This document shows, piece by piece, positions 13,759 to 17,655 of a stretch of DNA of 17,655 nt. Each line of letters starts with the position of its first letter. Within the stretch, counting starts at the first letter, position 1. The stretch is from an uncultured Blastocatellia bacterium (lineage in GTDB: Bacteria; Acidobacteriota; Blastocatellia; Pyrinomonadales; Pyrinomonadaceae): the NCBI GenBank assembly GCA_946480785.1, contig CAMLLD010000101.1:1-17655 (forward strand), written 5' to 3'. A program made the translations under genes and the position numbers. Below the pieces are notes generated by a model. That model ran no database searches and had not been told where the DNA came from. It saw only the letters and a list, made by a program, of their open reading frames with translations.

Positions 13759-15075
13759 ATGAATAGCGAAAGACAAAATCAAGGCACGATCGCCTACATT
13801 CTCAAGGGCTATCCGCGGCTCTCCGAGATCTTCATCACAAGCGAGATCTATCGTCTCGAACAGTTGGGTCTGAAATTACGACTCGCCGTCATCAAGCACG
13901 GCGAAGACCTGCGCGGCGAGGGCATCTTCAACCGTATCCAGGCACAGCCGAACTACCTGCCGCAGACTTCGTCGTTGTCGGAAACGTCGCTGCGTCGCTG
14001 GCTCGAACTGCATCTGCGAGACTTTCTGCCGGCGCTGTGGGACGTGGTCCAACGAAGACCACGCGGCGTTATGCGAGCGGCGCTCGCCGCATTCGCCCAA
14101 GCAGTGCGAGCGCGACGCAGGTTCTTTGCGTGGCCGCGGAAGCTGTACCTGAAAGAGTTTCTCCAGGCAGTCTCGATCGCGCAGCTCATTCTGGCAGCGA
14201 ACGACGTCAAACATATCCACGCGCATTTCTGTCATGGCGCGACCACGGTCGCGTGGTTCGTTTCGCTCATCACCGGTTTGCCGTTCTCTTTCACCGCGCA
14301 TGCGAAAGATCTTTATTGCGAATCGTTGAACCCCGCCGGGTTGCTGCGGCGCAAGATGCGCGCGGCGCGTTTTGTCGTCACTTGCACCGACGCCAATCGC
14401 GAACACCTGATCAAGATCGAACCGACTGCAAACGTGCGCTGCATCTATCACGGTCTAAACGCAGAGTTCGCCGGCTTGCTGCTCGAGTCACTCGCGCCGC
14501 CCGCGAAGCACACCGGACTGCGGGCGCTCGGTGTGGGTCGCCTGGTCCACAAGAAAGGCTTTGACGTGCTGGTCGAAGCGTGCGCGATTCTCAAACAGCG
14601 CAACTTTCACTTCGAGACGGTTATCGTCGGCGAACATGGTGAACACGAGCGCGAGCTGCGCCGCCAGATTGCCGCGCACGGCTTGCGCGATCGCGTGCGT
14701 TTGCTTGGACCACTCGAACAGTCGCGACTCTACGGTGAATACCAAAGCGCCGATCTTTTCTGTCTGCCGTGTCGCGTGCTGGACAACGGCGATCGCGATG
14801 GTTTGCCAAACGTGTTGATGGAAGCGATGGCCTGCGGTCTGCCGGTAATCACCACACCAGTGTCGGGTATTCCCGAAATCATCAAGGACGGTCAGAACGG
14901 AACGCTCGTGCCGCCCGACGATGCGGAAGCGCTGGCCGATGCGATTCAGCGCCTCAGCTCCGATCGGATGCTGGCGCGGAATCTCGGTCGGGCCGGCCGG
15001 ATGACGGTGCTGGAACGATTTGACGGCGATAGCACCGCAGTCGAACTCGCTTCGCTGTTTGCGCGAGGAATGTGA
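13759..15075 (+). CDS. GT4-family glycosyltransferase (second of a tandem pair)
   Basis: A 438-residue GT4 glycosyltransferase, clearly paralogous to the preceding gene. It opens with AYILKGYPRLSEIFITSEIY (compare the FPRRSETF start of its neighbour). It contains HIHAHFCHGATTVAW and FSFTAHAKDLY in the acceptor domain, then GVGRLVHKKGFDVLVEA and DNGDRDGLPNVLMEAMACG with Glu355 in the donor domain, ending with the GT4 C-terminal helix that packs back on the N-domain. It is about 80 residues longer than its neighbour because of a basic, helical insertion at about 85-140 (ALAAFAQAVRARRRFFAWPRKLYLKEF), which may lie on the membrane. The start ATG is three bases after the previous stop, and its own stop overlaps the next gene's GTG. 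Confidence 0.92.
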   Translation: MNSERQNQGTIAYILKGYPRLSEIFITSEIYRLEQLGLKLRLAVIKHGEDLRGEGIFNRIQAQPNYLPQTSSLSETSLRRWLELHLRDFLPALWDVVQRRPRGVMRAALAAFAQAVRARRRFFAWPRKLYLKEFLQAVSIAQLILAANDVKHIHAHFCHGATTVAWFVSLITGLPFSFTAHAKDLYCESLNPAGLLRRKMRAARFVVTCTDANREHLIKIEPTANVRCIYHGLNAEFAGLLLESLAPPAKHTGLRALGVGRLVHKKGFDVLVEACAILKQRNFHFETVIVGEHGEHERELRRQIAAHGLRDRVRLLGPLEQSRLYGEYQSADLFCLPCRVLDNGDRDGLPNVLMEAMACGLPVITTPVSGIPEIIKDGQNGTLVPPDDAEALADAIQRLSSDRMLARNLGRAGRMTVLERFDGDSTAVELASLFARGM

Positions 15076-16892
15076 GGATGCAAGTCACTGTCGCACAAAC
15101 TATCTCTCCACCGCTCGCGCTAAACCATCGCTGGCGCCGGGTGTTTTGCGTGATCGAGAATGCTTATCGCGATCTTCGTATCGCCGACGATGTGTGCGAA
15201 GGAACCTTCACTCACGCTGGCGTCACACTCAAACCCGGCATGCAACCCGATTGGCTTGCCGCTTCGTTGCCACAGGACGAGGAATGGCGCATCGAGTGGC
15301 ACAAGTTCTATTACGGTTTAAATCTCGCGCACGCTTTTTCGCTGACAGGTGACGAGAAGTACCGTCACGTCTGGCGACAGTTGGTCCAATCGTGGATTTC
15401 GCAGATGCCGGTTGGTTGTGACTCGAGCGACGTCGCGGCGCGCCGTATCCAGAACTGGATTTACGCCTGGAACAAGTTTTCGCTTTGCAGCGCCTTCGAA
15501 CCGGCGTTTGAGAATCAAATCGTTTCCAGTCTCGCGACGCAGGTTTCCTGGCTCCGCGACAACCTCACGGCCGAGCGCAATCACCGCACGCTCGAGCTCT
15601 ATGCGTTATTTATCGCAGCGTTGGCCCTGCCGGAGTTGGACCAGGATGGATTGCTCGAGTTTGCGATCGCGGAGTTGCACCGAAACCTTTTGACGGACGT
15701 GCGGCCGGACGGCGTGCATCGCGAGCAATCGACGCACTATCACGCCACCGCGCTGCGTTCGTTTCTCGGCGCACGGGAGAATGCGAGCCGTTTCGGTCTC
15801 GACTTCCCTGCCGGTTACGACGAACGGCTCGAAGCGGCGTGCGAGTTTCTGCTGCACGTGCAACGTCCCGATGGTTTGATTCCCGCACTTTCGGACGCTG
15901 ACACGGGAAATTATTCCGACCTGCTCGAACTCGCGGCTGTCATCTTCAATCGTCCGGATTTTCTGTATGCGGCCACGGCGGGCCTCGCCGGCGATCCGCC
16001 GCGCACTGCCTGTGCGAGTTTTTCGGACGGCGGCTATTACATTCAGCGCAGCGGTTGGGGCGACAAAGCGACCGCTTTTCGCAACGAGAAATATCTCGTC
16101 TTCGATTGTGGCCCGATCGGCGACGGCGGACACGGTCATTACGATCTGCTCAATATAGAAGTCGCCGCCAACGGTCAGCCGTTGATCATCGATCCCGGAC
16201 GTTTCACTTACGCCGAAGATGACGCCCAATGGCGTCGGCACTTCAAGGGCACGGCGGCTCACAACACAGTTTGCGTTGACGACCTGGACCAGGTTCCTTA
16301 TCGCCGCGGCAAACCGAAAGGCCCACTTGCCCACGGGCGCTTGCTCGAACGCGTCACGTCGCCGGGCTTCGATATGCTTTGCGGCGTGGTGCAAAGTCCC
16401 GCCTATGAAGCAGTCCATACCCGACGAATATTCTTCATCGCGGGCGAGTACTGGCTGGTCGTCGATAGTCTGCGAGGACGCGTACCACATACGTTTACGC
16501 TGCGCTTTCATTTAACCTCTGCGGCCTGGAATCGTTGCACGCGAATCGATGGTCCACATAACAGCGGGATTCGGACACCCGAGCTGGTGTTGTTGTTTGG
16601 ACCAGGCGAGGAACCGCTTGTGAGCCAGGGATGGGTTTCGCCGCTGTACGGAGTCAAGGACGTCGCGCCTGTTGTTAGTGTCGTTTCGCGCGAACAAGCA
16701 CGCGCCGACTTCTTCACATTGATCGTGCCGCGCAAGCTGAATGCGCCGTTGCCGCAATTTACGGTCGCGGATCTCGATCCACTCGAGACAGGTCAAGTTC
16801 GCATTGAACAAACCGGCGCGCATTTCGACGAGGCTGATGAGATCCGCTGGGCCAACGGCACGCAACCACTCTGGAGGCGCACGTCACTATGA
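15072..16892 (+). CDS. Heparinase II/III-fold protein (polysaccharide lyase or epimerase-like)
   Basis: A 606-residue protein with an N-terminal alpha/alpha-barrel (Heparinase_II_N-like, about 30-300) and a C-terminal beta-sandwich (Heparinase_II, PF07940, about 310-600). Expected active-site residues are visible: Asn170-His171 in AERNHRTLE, His222-Tyr223-His224 in STHYHATAL, His354 and His356 in GDGGHGHYDLLNIEV, and His397 in AAHNTVCVDDLDQ. Known relatives cleave uronic-acid polysaccharides by beta-elimination; a related fold in dermatan-sulfate epimerase inverts C5. No signal peptide is present, which is unusual for a degradative lyase and favours a biosynthetic role at the inner face of the membrane, or export by another route. 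GTG at 15072 overlaps the previous stop; an ATG at 15078 is an equally possible start. The stop overlaps the next ATG (ATGA). Confidence 0.85.
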   Translation: MRMQVTVAQTISPPLALNHRWRRVFCVIENAYRDLRIADDVCEGTFTHAGVTLKPGMQPDWLAASLPQDEEWRIEWHKFYYGLNLAHAFSLTGDEKYRHVWRQLVQSWISQMPVGCDSSDVAARRIQNWIYAWNKFSLCSAFEPAFENQIVSSLATQVSWLRDNLTAERNHRTLELYALFIAALALPELDQDGLLEFAIAELHRNLLTDVRPDGVHREQSTHYHATALRSFLGARENASRFGLDFPAGYDERLEAACEFLLHVQRPDGLIPALSDADTGNYSDLLELAAVIFNRPDFLYAATAGLAGDPPRTACASFSDGGYYIQRSGWGDKATAFRNEKYLVFDCGPIGDGGHGHYDLLNIEVAANGQPLIIDPGRFTYAEDDAQWRRHFKGTAAHNTVCVDDLDQVPYRRGKPKGPLAHGRLLERVTSPGFDMLCGVVQSPAYEAVHTRRIFFIAGEYWLVVDSLRGRVPHTFTLRFHLTSAAWNRCTRIDGPHNSGIRTPELVLLFGPGEEPLVSQGWVSPLYGVKDVAPVVSVVSREQARADFFTLIVPRKLNAPLPQFTVADLDPLETGQVRIEQTGAHFDEADEIRWANGTQPLWRRTSL

Positions 16893-17629
16893 ACCCGTCG
16901 CCCTCCACGCCGATGCTCGCCGCGGATCCGGCACTGCCGCAACGCGATCTGTTACTCGACGAAGTCGTGATGAAGGAATACCTGTCGCGTCTGCTCGTGC
17001 GCAACGGCGATGGCGGCATACAGGAATGCGAGCGTCTGCGGACCAAGTATCGCGTAGGAACGAGCCTGCGCGTGCTTTACGAAGTGGCCGGCAACTCTCG
17101 CTCGTATCGCATCGCCGCGCGTGCGTTTCCGCGCACGAAGCGCGTGACAAACCGGCTCACCTCGCGCGTCGAGATCCACGCTCCGGAGTTGAACACGACG
17201 TTCTGGATCTTTCCCCACGACCGAAAAATCAAACAGCTTTCGGTGTTGAGCGCCATTCCCGAGGAGTTGCGCGAAATCGCGGGGCAAACGTGGACAACGA
17301 GTCGCATCATTGGACACGCGCCGGAGAAGTCCGTCACTGCTCAGTGCCTGGCCGAAGACAACAACGTGCTCGCTTACGCGAAGATTTACGCCGGGGACGA
17401 AGGGCGGGATTTCTTCAACACCTACGTTCATCTCGCGCGCGCGTCACAAAAACATCTGCACGTACCGCGTGCGTTCGCTTACTCCGAACAGCACCACTTG
17501 CTAATGCTCGAAGCTGTAGCCGGCGTTTCGCTTTCGACGCTCGCGACGGAGCAACGCGGCGATGCTTTCTTTCAACTCGGCCGGGCGCTGCGAGCACTGC
17601 ACGCCACCGCGCCGCCCGCATCAGGCTGA
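16889..17629 (+). CDS. Aminoglycoside phosphotransferase-fold kinase, apparently truncated
   Basis: A 246-residue frame beginning at an ATG that overlaps the heparinase-fold stop by four bases. It resembles the N-terminal half of APH/choline-kinase-like phosphotransferases (PF01636). Visible are KYRVGTSLRVLYEVAG at about 53-68, a second N-lobe-like segment SRIIGHAPEKSVTAQCLAE, AYAKIYAGDEG with Lys165 as the likely ATP-contacting lysine, LLMLEAVAGVSL, and LGRALRALHATAPP. The frame then meets TGA at 17627. The catalytic loop (HGDLHxxN-type) and the DxD metal site that should follow are absent. The +1 frame stays open through the last 36 bases of the window (reading RLNVRNSSGIA), so a frameshift near 17620, natural or a sequencing error, is likely. 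The substrate is unknown; in such operons it may phosphorylate a sugar. Confidence 0.6.
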   Translation: MNPSPSTPMLAADPALPQRDLLLDEVVMKEYLSRLLVRNGDGGIQECERLRTKYRVGTSLRVLYEVAGNSRSYRIAARAFPRTKRVTNRLTSRVEIHAPELNTTFWIFPHDRKIKQLSVLSAIPEELREIAGQTWTTSRIIGHAPEKSVTAQCLAEDNNVLAYAKIYAGDEGRDFFNTYVHLARASQKHLHVPRAFAYSEQHHLLMLEAVAGVSLSTLATEQRGDAFFQLGRALRALHATAPPASG

Positions 17630-17655
17630 ACGTGAGGAACAGTAGCGGGATCGCC

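Overview
The window reads as chromosomal DNA of a moderately G+C-rich Gram-negative bacterium, most likely an acidobacterium (Blastocatellia/Pyrinomonadales type). This is an inference from gene content: a secreted S8 peptidase with Calx-beta and DUF4214 modules, an ECF sigma factor beside a zinc-finger protein and a TPR-CHAT protein, and a glycosyltransferase/heparinase-fold operon. No rRNA, tRNA, CRISPR array or insertion sequence was seen, and no gene-free stretch exceeds about 200 bases.

Left part (1-2349, minus strand). A compact, probably co-transcribed set encodes a CrcB/Fluc fluoride channel, a DUF190 protein, a hemin-type (HmuT-like) substrate-binding lipoprotein and a FecCD-family ABC permease cut by the window edge. 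The last two genes overlap by 4 bases.

Accessory patch (about 2350-4432). This visibly more A+T-rich stretch begins with a divergent intergenic region carrying a 23-bp dyad. It holds a DUF2188 gene and a small gene that looks like an internally deleted remnant of a larger 'FINCPFDD' family protein. On the minus strand follow a two-helix DUF2905 membrane protein, a DinB-fold protein and an unrecognised 132-residue protein.

Signalling/protease module (4629-11358, plus strand). In order: an ECF sigma factor, a soluble protein with an Hx3Cx2C anti-sigma-type zinc motif, a 941-residue TPR-CHAT protein with an intact His/Cys pair, and an exported subtilisin-like protease with Calx-beta and DUF4214 modules. 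The CHAT gene begins within 14 bases of the zinc-finger gene. The arrangement recalls, without being the same as, the type III-E CRISPR design in which a TPR-CHAT protease releases a sigma factor. It is the best candidate here for an undescribed regulated-proteolysis system.

Polysaccharide operon (11456 to the right end, plus strand). A MurG-like glycosyltransferase, two GT4 glycosyltransferases, a heparinase II/III-fold protein with no export signal and an aminoglycoside-phosphotransferase-fold protein are joined by 4-base overlaps or a 3-base gap. They probably build and modify a surface polysaccharide. The kinase-like frame stops before its catalytic loop, close to the window edge.
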